Origin: Anaeromicrobium sediminis
Lineage (GTDB): Bacteria > Bacillota > Clostridia > Peptostreptococcales > Thermotaleaceae
Assembly (NCBI RefSeq): GCF_002270055.1
Contig: NZ_NIBG01000008.1
Location: forward strand, 28,113 to 92,112
DNA: 64,000 nucleotides
Direction of reading: 5' to 3'
Numbering within the stretch: the first letter of the stretch is position 1; every line of letters begins with the position of its first letter. This document shows, piece by piece, positions 28,640 to 36,899 of the stretch. Under the pieces are notes generated by a model. It was not told the origin of the DNA, made no database searches, and saw nothing but the letters and a program-made list of their open reading frames with translations. Both the position numbers and the translations under genes were made by a program.

Positions 28640-29443
28640 CTATTTTTCTGGCCAAATTTTTGCATTTGGATCTAATAACCATTCATGTTCTGGAATAGTT
28701 ATAGGTTTAATATAAGGATTATCCTCAAGATGTGGAATAGTCCATATACAATACATGGCATATCCAGGAGCTGTAACGTGTGGATGTGTTGTACCACCTG
28801 CTAATTTCACTGCATCATTATGTTTTACTTTTACTACGTCATCTCCAACTTCTAAGAAGCCATATCCATTTTCAGGGAAAAACTTATAAAAATAAATCTC
28901 TGGTTGTGCATGATAATGCGGTGTAAATCCACCCCATTTTCCTGGGTAGCAAATTATTTCCCCTAATACAATATTAGAATCTTCATTAATAGATTTATCA
29001 ATAATAGTCTTTACAACTCTTGTATTCGTTTCATTCATAGTACCAGTTCCTCTAGTTTCTACCCTAACATCTCCAGGCTTATAGAAAACTGATGGGAATT
29101 TCTTTGGATTATATTTCTTTTGTACAGATATTTCTGCCTCTCCATCTCCTGTAATCTTTACATCGACTCCAGCTGGTACATGTAAACACCATGGGTCTTC
29201 ATCAAAACATGATCCACGCTTAGCTTCTACTTTATTTCCTTCCCACTCAAAGGTTACTTCTCCGAAAATAAGTAAGTAAGCTCTCTCCTTATCTTCATTG
29301 CTAACCTCTACATCACCTTTTTTCATCTTTAAAATACCATAATCCATTAACATATCACTATTTTTTCCATCTTGTTCCGTATAGCAGTTATAACCATATT
29401 CTAATTTTCCTGGTCTCATTCTTAACTCTTCTTTTCTTCCCAT
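28640..29443 (-). CDS. iolB: 5-deoxy-glucuronate isomerase
   Basis: Cupin-fold isomerase of 267 residues that makes 2-deoxy-5-keto-gluconate from the IolD product. Recognised by GKWGGFTPHYHAQPEIYFYK, whose histidines and glutamate form the metal site, and by HPHVTAPGYAMYCIWTIPH near the C-terminus. AAGGAGGA precedes the ATG. Followed by its own terminator, so it is a single-gene unit divergent from the plus-strand block at 29923. Confidence 0.93.
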   Translation of the reverse strand: MGRKEELRMRPGKLEYGYNCYTEQDGKNSDMLMDYGILKMKKGDVEVSNEDKERAYLLIFGEVTFEWEGNKVEAKRGSCFDEDPWCLHVPAGVDVKITGDGEAEISVQKKYNPKKFPSVFYKPGDVRVETRGTGTMNETNTRVVKTIIDKSINEDSNIVLGEIICYPGKWGGFTPHYHAQPEIYFYKFFPENGYGFLEVGDDVVKVKHNDAVKLAGGTTHPHVTAPGYAMYCIWTIPHLEDNPYIKPITIPEHEWLLDPNAKIWPEK

Positions 29444-29703
29444 TTTACTTCCTCCTTGTATTTGCTGTAGGCAAGTACTCTATAAGTTTAAATATTCCTA
29501 TTATCTACATTGTATTAATATTCAAAAAACTAATCAAACCGCCTAATAAAAGGTTATTATGATTTTTAATAAAGCTAGAATCCAATTCCTTTAATTTCCT
29601 TTCATTATCTTTTATTTTCTTTTTCTTTTATATTATTTTTAAAAATAATCTCTTTAAAACAATACATTAAAATAAATAATCATAACCAAAAATAACAAAA
29701 AGC

Positions 29704-29715
29704 AAATTTTCGTAA
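29704..29715. promoter_or_regulatory. candidate DeoR-type half-site in the iolB divergent region
   Basis: AAATTTTCGTAA, almost the same word as at 19644. It lies just upstream of the -35 box of the plus-strand operon. Inferred. Confidence 0.4.
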
Positions 29716-29724
29716 CCTTTTTTC

Positions 29725-29753
29725 TTGACTGGAAAGTATATATAAATTAAAAT
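29725..29753 (+). promoter_or_regulatory. promoter of the plus-strand iolE-like/dehydrogenase operon
   Basis: TTGACT, 17 bases, TAAAAT. The 480-base divergent spacer (29444-29922) contains no gene. Confidence 0.75.
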
Positions 29754-29776
29754 AATTATAAAATCAGTAAATTACC

Positions 29777-29825
29777 TTTTAAAACGTTTTTTAGCTCTAA
29801 AATCTACTTTGTGAAAAGGTTTTCA
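29777..29825 (+). promoter_or_regulatory. candidate cre-like sites
   Basis: TGAAAAGGTTTTCA at 29812-29825 differs from a perfect cre palindrome only at a central base, and TTTTAAAACGTTTT lies at 29777-29790. Both are downstream of the promoter, where CcpA can act as a roadblock. Carbon catabolite control of inositol genes is common in Firmicutes; binding here is inferred. Confidence 0.45.
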
Positions 29826-29922
29826 AGACAAAAGAGAATGAACTTATCGTACTAGAATAAGAGTTTTAAAAAACACAGTAAATTAAAAATCAGTTAACTT
29901 TTCTATAAAAGGAGAGGATGTT

Positions 29923-30846
29923 ATGAGTTTTAAAATAGGAAGTGCTCCTTGCTCCTGGGGAGTTGAGGATGCAAATGATCCCCATAATCCAGCTTGGGAA
30001 AAAGTTTTGGATGAAGCCTCCCAGGCAGGTTATAAAGGTTTAGAACTTGGGCCTTATGGATATTTACCTCAGGATGTTGAGCTACTTCAAAATGCCTTGG
30101 CACAAAGGGATTTGCAAATAGTTGCAGGAACCCTATATGATGATTTAGTTTCTCCTGAAAATTTTCAGAATATAATTTCAAAAACTCATGTTACATGTAA
30201 GTTAATATCAAAACTTCCAAAGGCATCACAGGTAGACGGTCAGAGTTATGCCACACCTTATCTTGTAATAATTGATCAGGTGAATAAAGTACGTAGTCCT
30301 TTTGCAGGACACCCTGATAAGGCACCAAGATTATCTACTGATGATTGGAATCAGATGATGAAACATATTCGTGAGATTGGAAAGATTACATCAGAAGAAT
30401 ATGGCATTCGCTCTGTAGTCCATCCTCACGCAGGAGGCTATATAGAATATGCAGACGAAACCATTCGTCTTTTAAATGATATTCCTTCTGAAGTAGCTGG
30501 ACTTTGTTTAGATACAGGACATCTATATTATGCTTGTATGGATCCAGTGCAGTGGTTAAAAAAATATGCAGATCGTTTAGATTATGTTCATTTTAAAGAT
30601 ATAGATATAGCAGTTTATAAAAATGTTATTAATCGCCAAATTGGCTTTTTTGAAGCCTGTAAAGAAAATGTTATGTGTCCTATTGGAAAGGGAATCATTG
30701 ACTATGAAGCAATTCATAAGACTCTCCATGAAATAAAATATAAAGGATGGATTACCATTGAGCAAGAAAGAGATCCAAGGGATGCAGATGGTAGTCTTGC
30801 TGATGTTAGGGAAAGTTTAAAATATCTAGAAAAGATAGGATATTAA
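29923..30846 (+). CDS. sugar phosphate isomerase/epimerase, IolE/IolH/IolI-like
   Basis: TIM-barrel protein of 307 residues, superfamily of AP endonuclease 2-type barrels. Starts FKIGSAPCSWGVEDANDPHN, with CLDTGHLYYACMDP, YVHFKDID and GWITIEQERDP as metal-site segments. It resembles IolE but is clearly a different subgroup from the IolE at 24550; inosose isomerase or a second dehydratase are both possible. First gene of an operon with the dehydrogenase 50 bases downstream, which suggests a path for a second inositol isomer. Confidence 0.82.
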   Translation: MSFKIGSAPCSWGVEDANDPHNPAWEKVLDEASQAGYKGLELGPYGYLPQDVELLQNALAQRDLQIVAGTLYDDLVSPENFQNIISKTHVTCKLISKLPKASQVDGQSYATPYLVIIDQVNKVRSPFAGHPDKAPRLSTDDWNQMMKHIREIGKITSEEYGIRSVVHPHAGGYIEYADETIRLLNDIPSEVAGLCLDTGHLYYACMDPVQWLKKYADRLDYVHFKDIDIAVYKNVINRQIGFFEACKENVMCPIGKGIIDYEAIHKTLHEIKYKGWITIEQERDPRDADGSLADVRESLKYLEKIGY

Positions 30847-30895
30847 TATTATTAAAAATACATAAAAACAATACTAGTTTATAGGAGGATCCATT

Positions 30896-32068
30896 ATGTT
30901 TAACGAAGAAAGAAGATTTGAACAACCTATTCGATGGGCAATGGTTGGCGGTGGCCGTGGGAGCCAAATAGGCTATATTCATCGTGCTGCAGCAGCAAGG
31001 GACAATTTATTTCAATTAGTCGCTGGTGCCTTTGATATTAACCCAGAACGTTGTATAGACTTTGGTAAAAATTTAGGAGTTGATCCTTCCCGCTGCTATT
31101 CAGATTATAAAGTAATGTTTGAAGAAGAAGCAAAGCGTGAAGATGGAATTGAAGCCGTTTCAATTGCTACTCCAAATAAATTTCATTATGAAATGTGTAA
31201 AGCTGCATTAGAAGCAGGCCTTCATGTAATCTGCGAAAAGCCACTTTGCTTCACTGTAGAAGAAGCAGAAGAATTAAAAGCCATAGCTGAAAGTAAAAAT
31301 AGAGTAATAGGTGTAACCTATGGATATACAGGTTATCAAATGGTACATCAAGCACGCAAAATGATTGAAAATGGTGATCTTGGGGAAATTAGAATTATCA
31401 ATATGCAATTTGCCCATGGATGGCATTCTACTGAAGTAGAAGCAAATGACCCAGGTACAAAATGGCGTGTAAGTCCTGAAGTATCAGGTCCTACTTATGT
31501 ACTTGGTGATATTGGTACACATGCTTTATACCTAGCAGAAGTAATGGTTCCTGATTTAGAAATTAAAGAACTGATGTGTACACGTCAAAGCTTTATTGAG
31601 AGCCGTACTCCTTTAGAAGATAATGCCTTCGTATTAATGCACTTTGAAGGAGGTGCTGTAGGTAACCTTTGGGCATCTGCAGTAAACGCTGGTGCAATAC
31701 ATGAACAGAAAATCCGTGTAGTTGGTTCTAAAGCATCTATCGAGTGGTGGGATGAACATCCAAATCAACTTGTTTATGAAGTACAAGGTGAGCCAAAGCG
31801 TCTTTTAGACCGTGGACATGGCTACCTTTATAAGGATGACCCAGCAGTTGCTGCTGATCGTATTGGTTGCGGCCATGCAGAAGGTTTATTTGAATCTTGG
31901 GCAAATCTATATCATCGATTCGCTCTAGCAATGAACGCTACAAGCAAAGGAGAAACTCTTGATCACCTTTGGTTCCCTGGAATTAAAGCTGGTATTGATG
32001 GAGTTAGATTCCTAGAAAAATGTGTTGAGTCTGCCGATAACGGTGCTAAATGGGTTGATTATAAATAA
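30896..32068 (+). CDS. Gfo/Idh/MocA oxidoreductase, inositol or related cyclitol dehydrogenase
   Basis: 390 residues, longer than the IolG homologue at 21429 (337). N-terminal nucleotide site WAMVGGGRGSQIGYIHRAAA, catalytic Lys in HVICEKPLCFTVEEAEEL, and GDIGTHALYLAEVM at the place of the substrate-binding Asp/His motif. Longer members of the family include scyllo-inositol dehydrogenases and sugar oxidoreductases; specificity cannot be fixed by eye. Strong AGGAGGA site; a terminator follows directly. Confidence 0.85.
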   Translation: MFNEERRFEQPIRWAMVGGGRGSQIGYIHRAAAARDNLFQLVAGAFDINPERCIDFGKNLGVDPSRCYSDYKVMFEEEAKREDGIEAVSIATPNKFHYEMCKAALEAGLHVICEKPLCFTVEEAEELKAIAESKNRVIGVTYGYTGYQMVHQARKMIENGDLGEIRIINMQFAHGWHSTEVEANDPGTKWRVSPEVSGPTYVLGDIGTHALYLAEVMVPDLEIKELMCTRQSFIESRTPLEDNAFVLMHFEGGAVGNLWASAVNAGAIHEQKIRVVGSKASIEWWDEHPNQLVYEVQGEPKRLLDRGHGYLYKDDPAVAADRIGCGHAEGLFESWANLYHRFALAMNATSKGETLDHLWFPGIKAGIDGVRFLEKCVESADNGAKWVDYK

Positions 32069-32070
32069 TT

Positions 32071-32118
32071 AATAAATCCCCTAATAATTGTCTTATAGAT
32101 AATTATTAGGGGATTTTA
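32071..32118 (+). terminator. terminator of the 29923-32068 operon
   Basis: aatcccctaataattgtct and agataattattaggggatt pair closely, followed by TTTTAG. Confidence 0.85.
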
Positions 32119-32214
32119 GAGTTCTTAACCTTATATTAGGACACACCTATATATATTCTTACATACTATAATGTGAAACATATGAATATTAACTATGTAA
32201 GGAGATGTAATTTT

Positions 32215-32376
32215 ATGAATCTAGAGTATATTTGCATTAGAAAACTAGAATGTGGAGATGAATATATATTTTTAGTTAGAGTAAAACGTGGTTCTTCTGA
32301 AGCTGAAATCCATGCCAGTGAAGAAACTGCAAATTTCCTAAATGAAATTCTTGGTGTTCCTTTTTGTGAAGAATAG
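32215..32376 (+). CDS. small hypothetical protein, 53 residues
   Basis: Short acidic protein (starts MNLEYICIRKLECGDEYIF, ends GVPFCEE) that I do not recognise. AAGGAGATG stands 6 to 7 bases before the ATG at 32215, and a TATAAT-like box lies at about 32167. It is flanked by terminators on both sides, so it is an independent unit. An upstream in-frame ATG at 32173 lacks a ribosome binding site. Two cysteines near the ends could bind metal or form a disulfide; that is speculation. Confidence 0.65.
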   Translation: MNLEYICIRKLECGDEYIFLVRVKRGSSEAEIHASEETANFLNEILGVPFCEE

Positions 32377-32387
32377 ATGAGATAAGA

Positions 32388-32430
32388 TAAAGCGAAATGC
32401 CTATAACCTTTTATTTACAAAGGTTATAGG
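32388..32430 (+). terminator. terminator of the small gene
   Basis: aaatgcctataacctt and aaggttataggcattt are complementary, followed by TATCATTT. Confidence 0.85.
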
Positions 32431-32812
32431 CATTTTATCATTTATTCCCACTCGACTGCTAGAATATGACTCCTGTTAGCTTACAGTGTTTTCAATAGTT
32501 TCAGTTATCCATATTATTACTATTATCCTCATTTAATATCTTTTTTACACTCAATGGATTCAAAAGACAGTCACGACACTTTTCAATGATGATAAAAAAC
32601 TCAACTAATTTTCAAATATCTACTTATGTTATTCGAATTATAATCCTATTTCTCTTTTTACATCTACCATTTAAATTTGTGTTCGGTTTAGAATCTTGAC
32701 TTCTAAATTCTCTTTTAATTTCTGAAACTAGATCATCTACTTCCTTATCAAAAAATAGATTAAGAAAAATGCCAAAACATTTCATTTTGTACTGGCATTA
32801 AATATAAAAAAT
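32431..32812. other. gene-poor spacer with possible decayed coding sequence
   Basis: No convincing gene. On the minus strand two adjacent stretches read like protein in different frames: one with VDDLVSEIKREFRSQDSK (the reading frame 32624-32785) and, further downstream, IIIEKCRDCLLNPLSVKK before a stop near 32495. I do not recognise the family. It may be the remains of a gene at the edge of a transferred segment, or chance. A hairpin aatgcca / tggcatt lies at 32768-32800. Confidence 0.3.
32624..32785 (-). pseudogene. possible 53-codon gene remnant
   Basis: Opens MKCFGIFLNLFFDKEVDD and ends in a basic stretch (CKKRNRIIIRIT). No ribosome binding site is seen and its first codons lie inside a hairpin. 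Composition looks protein-like (acidic amphipathic then basic). Could be a fragment of a larger lost gene; could equally be chance. Confidence 0.25.
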
Positions 32813-32852
32813 AAAATCAGGTAATTTCACTTAAGAGACTACCTGATTTATT
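32808..32852 (-). terminator. terminator after the first hydrolase; left copy of a near-identical pair
   Basis: aaaataaaatcaggtaat, then tcacttaagaga, then ctacctgatt. The same 40 bases occur at 38993-39036 with a compensating change in the stem (atcaggta / tacctgat here, atccggta / taccggat there). On the minus strand it ends the message of the gene at 32879. Confidence 0.85.
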
Positions 32853-32878
32853 TTGTAATATCTAATTACACGCTTAAA

Positions 32879-33790
32879 CTACTTCATATGTGCGTTAAAC
32901 CACTCAATCATTTCTTCTGGTTTTTCAGAGAAGTAAGTATAACCATGAAATCTCATTGGTGTGCCTTCTACCCACACTAATTTTTTATCTTCAGTTCCTA
33001 GATTTGCATAGATGTTCTCCATATCAAATGGTTTTGTCATTAAATCTTCCTTCACTTGAAGAAGTAATGTTGGTATTTTTACTAAATGAGCAATTTTAGG
33101 CATATCATATCGATCTACACCGAATCCTGTTTGTTCTCTTAGTGCCTTATCATATGCTTCTATCGCTACATCATACATCTCTGGTGACATTCCTGCACCA
33201 TCAACCATTCTTTGAATCATTGGTTCACCTGATAATGGTTGTGCCGCTACTAATGCTTCCACACTTTCGAAAGCTTCAGGCATTTTTTCCAAAGCAATAA
33301 ATGTTGCTTCTGCGCCCATGCAATTGCTTTGTAGTGATATTCTATAATCCTTAGTATCTTCTCTATTTCTAATATAATTAATAGAACCAACTACATCTTG
33401 CCACTCATAAGCACCAACTGTTGATATCCCATCATTTGCTTCCTGACTGGTTCCATGATTACGCATATCATATGTCAATACATTATATCCGGCATCATGC
33501 AAAGCTTTATATTTAGGAATAAAATTAACCTCGAAACCACCACTTGTATTATATTCATCTAAATGTCCTGGATAACCATACCTATTACCTGGTGAGAAGT
33601 GATTACAGATAATCACCTTATTCGATTCAGCAGGTATAAACCATGCATCCAACTCTACTCCGTCAAGTGCTGTAATTTTAACATCTTCATAATCCAAACC
33701 TTCATCTTCAGGTGTACGAAGAATAGGTGATCTTCTAGCATGAACTAATGCCGAAACAACTTGATTCATCATATTTTGTAATTCACTCAT
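32879..33790 (-). CDS. alpha/beta hydrolase with Cys at the nucleophile position, copy 1
   Basis: 303 residues, alpha/beta hydrolase fold, no signal peptide. The strand and turn before the nucleophile read SLQSNCMGAEAT, so the usual GxSxG serine is Cys157, as in dienelactone-hydrolase-like enzymes. A candidate acid is the Asp in QVKEDLMTK and the candidate histidine is in MRFHGYTYF near residue 283, so a triad is possible. Related to the hydrolases at 33863 and 35201 but more distant. Substrate unknown. Part of the AraC/SDR module. Confidence 0.85.
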   Translation of the reverse strand: MSELQNMMNQVVSALVHARRSPILRTPEDEGLDYEDVKITALDGVELDAWFIPAESNKVIICNHFSPGNRYGYPGHLDEYNTSGGFEVNFIPKYKALHDAGYNVLTYDMRNHGTSQEANDGISTVGAYEWQDVVGSINYIRNREDTKDYRISLQSNCMGAEATFIALEKMPEAFESVEALVAAQPLSGEPMIQRMVDGAGMSPEMYDVAIEAYDKALREQTGFGVDRYDMPKIAHLVKIPTLLLQVKEDLMTKPFDMENIYANLGTEDKKLVWVEGTPMRFHGYTYFSEKPEEMIEWFNAHMK

Positions 33791-33862
33791 TTTTATCTCC
33801 TTCTCTATTTTTATTCTAAATGATGTTAAGAAACTAAGTTCCTTAGCATCTTACACATCCAT

Positions 33863-34735
33863 TTACATATATTTGTTAAAAAAATCAACAAACTCCTGAG
33901 GTTTTGAACCGACATAATCATAAGCAGCAGCTCTTTTTTTCTCAAGATCTGCCCATACCATTTTCTTCTCAGTAGGAATAGTTTCATAGTATTTTTTCAC
34001 TGAGTTCATATTTGTCCATGGATCATTACTATTTTGAAAAACCATGACTGGTACATGTACTTTTTTAAGATTCTCATATGGAGTTGCATAGAACTCCTTT
34101 CCACCACGGTTTAAGTTCGCCTTATTGGCTCTATTGACTAAAAATTTAGGCATTCCCATTCCTTCTAAAAAATCTCCATAATTCAAAGGTTGAACAGATA
34201 CATAAGCTTTAATATTTTTATAATTCTCTAATCCATCTTTAATACCAAAAGCTAAGGAAGTAGCATTTGTACCCATGCAGATGCTAAATAATCCAATTGA
34301 TGCATCTTTATAATCAGGGTGATTGGAAATAAATTCAACAGCTGCAATTACATCCCTTGCTTCCTCAACACCTCCTGTAACATAAGGTAGTTCAGCTTTA
34401 CCACTTTTACCATGATTACGAAAATCATACATTAGTATCGAATACCCTTGATTAGCAAAATGTTTAGCTTGTCTTAAGAACGTAATATCTTCATCCCATA
34501 ACTTTACACCGCTTTTCCCTTTGGGTGTATAACCAGCTCTACTACACTGGCTTGCAAAATGCTGTTGTAAAATCACTTTATTTTTACCTGGATTGATAAT
34601 CCAACCACTAAGTTCCACGCCATCTTCAGCAGTGAAAGTAACATCTTCATACTTAAGATTATAATTATCAGGTGAATCAAACACAGGAGAATCACCTGGT
34701 ACAGTTACCATATTAGCAATAAATTTTCCTATCAT
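33863..34735 (-). CDS. alpha/beta hydrolase-like protein, Cys nucleophile, copy 2
   Basis: 290 residues, closely similar to the protein at 35201 along the whole length (shared MYDFRNHGKSG-type and IGLFSICMG segments). The nucleophile elbow is SICMG with Cys153. The Asp of NSNDPWTN is kept. Where copy 1 has RFHGY, this protein reads KRAAAYDYVG, with no histidine, so the classical triad looks incomplete. It may be a binding protein or use another residue. Lies 72 bases downstream of the small gene's neighbour copy in a minus-strand series. Confidence 0.83.
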   Translation of the reverse strand: MIGKFIANMVTVPGDSPVFDSPDNYNLKYEDVTFTAEDGVELSGWIINPGKNKVILQQHFASQCSRAGYTPKGKSGVKLWDEDITFLRQAKHFANQGYSILMYDFRNHGKSGKAELPYVTGGVEEARDVIAAVEFISNHPDYKDASIGLFSICMGTNATSLAFGIKDGLENYKNIKAYVSVQPLNYGDFLEGMGMPKFLVNRANKANLNRGGKEFYATPYENLKKVHVPVMVFQNSNDPWTNMNSVKKYYETIPTEKKMVWADLEKKRAAAYDYVGSKPQEFVDFFNKYM

Positions 34736-34787
34736 TTTACATCCTTTCTAGAAAACTTTCTCTGGTTATTTAAACCAGAATTACTTT

Positions 34788-35186
34788 CTATCTTAATAAA
34801 AACGCCTTTACTTCATCGTTAAACTCACTGTTAAAGGCTTTTGACCATTTTTCAATACCATTACTTTTAGAGATTCTATTGATCTGCATTGTAGTGATAA
34901 CACTATTCGTTAGTGTCGCCATCTTTTTAACAGGTAAGTTTGCAGTGTTTTCACTTCCACCTTCCCATAATTCATTAATTTCCTTCGACCAAGCACCTTT
35001 TGCTTGGCGATTATTAATTAATAGTGCTTTGGTCGATCTATCTTCCATAGCAAATCGAAGTAATTCTGCAATTGCTTGACCTTCTTCTAAACTTACTCTA
35101 AAACTATCATGTTTTATAAAAAAGATTTCCCCCTCTTTCCAGTAAGTCGTCGTTCTAGGTAACTTGTTATCAAATGTATTAGCCAT
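34788..35186 (-). CDS. STAS/SpoIIAA-like hypothetical protein
   Basis: About 132 residues. Mixed alpha/beta pattern (EGEIFFIKHDSFRVSLEEG, then KALLINNRQAKGAWSKEINE) reminiscent of small STAS/SEC14-like proteins, which I cannot confirm. No membrane segment or signal peptide. I choose the second ATG (35186) because AAGGAG is 8 bases upstream of it and only 2 bases from the first. It lies between two related hydrolase genes, 14 bases from the upstream one, so they are probably co-transcribed. Confidence 0.6.
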   Translation of the reverse strand: MANTFDNKLPRTTTYWKEGEIFFIKHDSFRVSLEEGQAIAELLRFAMEDRSTKALLINNRQAKGAWSKEINELWEGGSENTANLPVKKMATLTNSVITTMQINRISKSNGIEKWSKAFNSEFNDEVKAFLLR

Positions 35187-35200
35187 TTTCATATCTCCTT

Positions 35201-36073
35201 TTATTTCATGTACTTGTCAAAGAATTTTGATAATGTTTCAGGTTGCTTTCCAATGTAATCATAAGATGCCGCTCTACTCTTCTCTAAATCGACCCATAGC
35301 ATTTCTTTTTCCGTATTTAATGCTTCAAAATAATTCTCTACAAACTGTTTGTTAGCCCATGGATCGTTTGTATTTTGGATGACCATTGTAGGCATATCAA
35401 TTTTATTGACATCGGGTAAGAATGATTTTTGATTTAAATCAAAACCTAAACGTTTTGTGGTCTCTACATTTACTCTCTTAGCAATAAAATTTGGGATACC
35501 CATAGCTTTTACGAAATCTGGATAAATCAAGGGCTGTACAGCAACCATTGCAGATATTTTGCCTTGCTCTATTAATCCATTTCCAAACGCATAAGTCGTA
35601 GAAGCTGCACCCATACATATACTGAGTAGACCTATTTTTGCATTCGTATAAACTGGATGTGTACTAATATAGTTAACAGCAGCAGCCACATCTTTTGCTT
35701 CTTCTGGTCCCCACGATACCCATGGTCTTTCACTTATTCCACTATCACCATGATTTCTAAAATCATACATTAATACTGAATAACCTTGATCCACTAAATG
35801 CTTGGCTTGATTTAAAAAATGAATATCTTCTTTCCACATCTTAATCATGCCTTTACCCACTGGGGTATAACCTGATCTACTACTTTGTACACCAAAATGT
35901 GATTGAATAATGACTCTTTCACTACCACCTTTTATTAACCATCCAGATAATTCAACACCATCTTTTGCTTTAAATGTTACATCTTCATGGTCAAGTCCAA
36001 AATCAGATGGTTTATCAAATACAGGTGATGCACCAGGTTTTATCATCATATCAGCAACATATTTCGTTAACAT
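35201..36073 (-). CDS. alpha/beta hydrolase-like protein, Cys nucleophile, copy 3
   Basis: 290 residues, the closest relative of the protein at 33863; the two probably arose by tandem duplication with the small gene between them. Nucleophile elbow SICMG with Cys153, Asp in NTNDPWAN. As in copy 2, the expected histidine segment reads SRAASYDYIG, without His. A 34-base motif shared with the SDR promoter stands 65 to 98 bases upstream, so this is likely the first gene of a unit under the local AraC protein. Confidence 0.83.
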   Translation of the reverse strand: MLTKYVADMMIKPGASPVFDKPSDFGLDHEDVTFKAKDGVELSGWLIKGGSERVIIQSHFGVQSSRSGYTPVGKGMIKMWKEDIHFLNQAKHLVDQGYSVLMYDFRNHGDSGISERPWVSWGPEEAKDVAAAVNYISTHPVYTNAKIGLLSICMGAASTTYAFGNGLIEQGKISAMVAVQPLIYPDFVKAMGIPNFIAKRVNVETTKRLGFDLNQKSFLPDVNKIDMPTMVIQNTNDPWANKQFVENYFEALNTEKEMLWVDLEKSRAASYDYIGKQPETLSKFFDKYMK

Positions 36074-36137
36074 ATTATCCCTCCGTTCTCGTTCTTTATT
36101 TATACATTAATCATACAAAATCTCTTTAGTTGATTAA

Positions 36138-36171
36138 ATAAACCAATTGCAGATAAACTTATACATTTTCC
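36138..36171 (-). promoter_or_regulatory. shared operator, copy 1 (upstream of hydrolase copy 3)
   Basis: Minus-strand reading GGAAAATGTATAAG, then four variable bases, then TCTGCAATTGGTTTAT. It is almost identical to 37938-37971. Both copies lie upstream of minus-strand genes in the same orientation, next to an AraC-family gene. Confidence 0.7.
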
Positions 36172-36176
36172 GTATT

Positions 36177-36899
36177 TTACTTATTCAACTCATTTACATC
36201 AATGTTCTCATTAATATATTGATTTTTCTTTTGTACTTTTTTCCTAACATATATAGCTTGTTGAGGACATATGTGAATGCATCCAAAGCATTCCGTACAA
36301 TCATCTTTTACAACTGCTGTATTATTCAATATCTGAATATTGTTATTGGGACAAATCTGTTCACATTTGCCACATCCAATACATTTTTCTTTATCTACTT
36401 TTTTCCTAAATAATCTTTTTGTCAACGAATTATATACCAATAATTCAGTCACTTTATGCATTGGATTAAAACTTGAACTATTGTTGTATGTCATATTCAT
36501 AAATCGATTAACGATAGCATCCTCATCAACAAATACTCTGTTCACTTCACCACCGAAAAGAACTGGAAAAGAATTATCTATCATTGGTGCACTTAAAAAC
36601 TTTTTAACAATGAGTCCTTTTTTCTCCATAATTCTATTAAAGGTATACTCTGCATTTCCTATGCCACCTCCGGAAGTACATATAGCCATCACATTTTGAT
36701 TATTATTGATTTTAAAAGTTCCAAGAAACTTTCTTACATGTGGTGGAATATCTTCACAATACAGGGGAAAAACAAATATTATATTCTCATCTCCATTATT
36801 AAAAGCTCGCTTTAAAGGAATTACCTGTTCATTAATTTTTTCACCTAGTCTTTTGGCAATACTAAAGCTGTTCCCTGTTCCAGAAAAATAAATAATCAT
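36177..36899 (-). CDS. EFR1-type flavodoxin/ferredoxin fusion
   Basis: 240 residues. N-terminal flavodoxin-like domain (IIYFSGTGNSFSIAKRLGE binds the FMN phosphate). C-terminal ferredoxin part with two 4Fe-4S motifs: CIGCGKCEQICP and CTECFGCIHICP. This is the EFR1 architecture common in clostridia, used as an electron carrier. Its start overlaps the stop of the SDR by 4 bases, so the two are translationally coupled and may form a redox pair. Confidence 0.9.
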   Translation of the reverse strand: MIIYFSGTGNSFSIAKRLGEKINEQVIPLKRAFNNGDENIIFVFPLYCEDIPPHVRKFLGTFKINNNQNVMAICTSGGGIGNAEYTFNRIMEKKGLIVKKFLSAPMIDNSFPVLFGGEVNRVFVDEDAIVNRFMNMTYNNSSSFNPMHKVTELLVYNSLTKRLFRKKVDKEKCIGCGKCEQICPNNNIQILNNTAVVKDDCTECFGCIHICPQQAIYVRKKVQKKNQYINENIDVNELNK

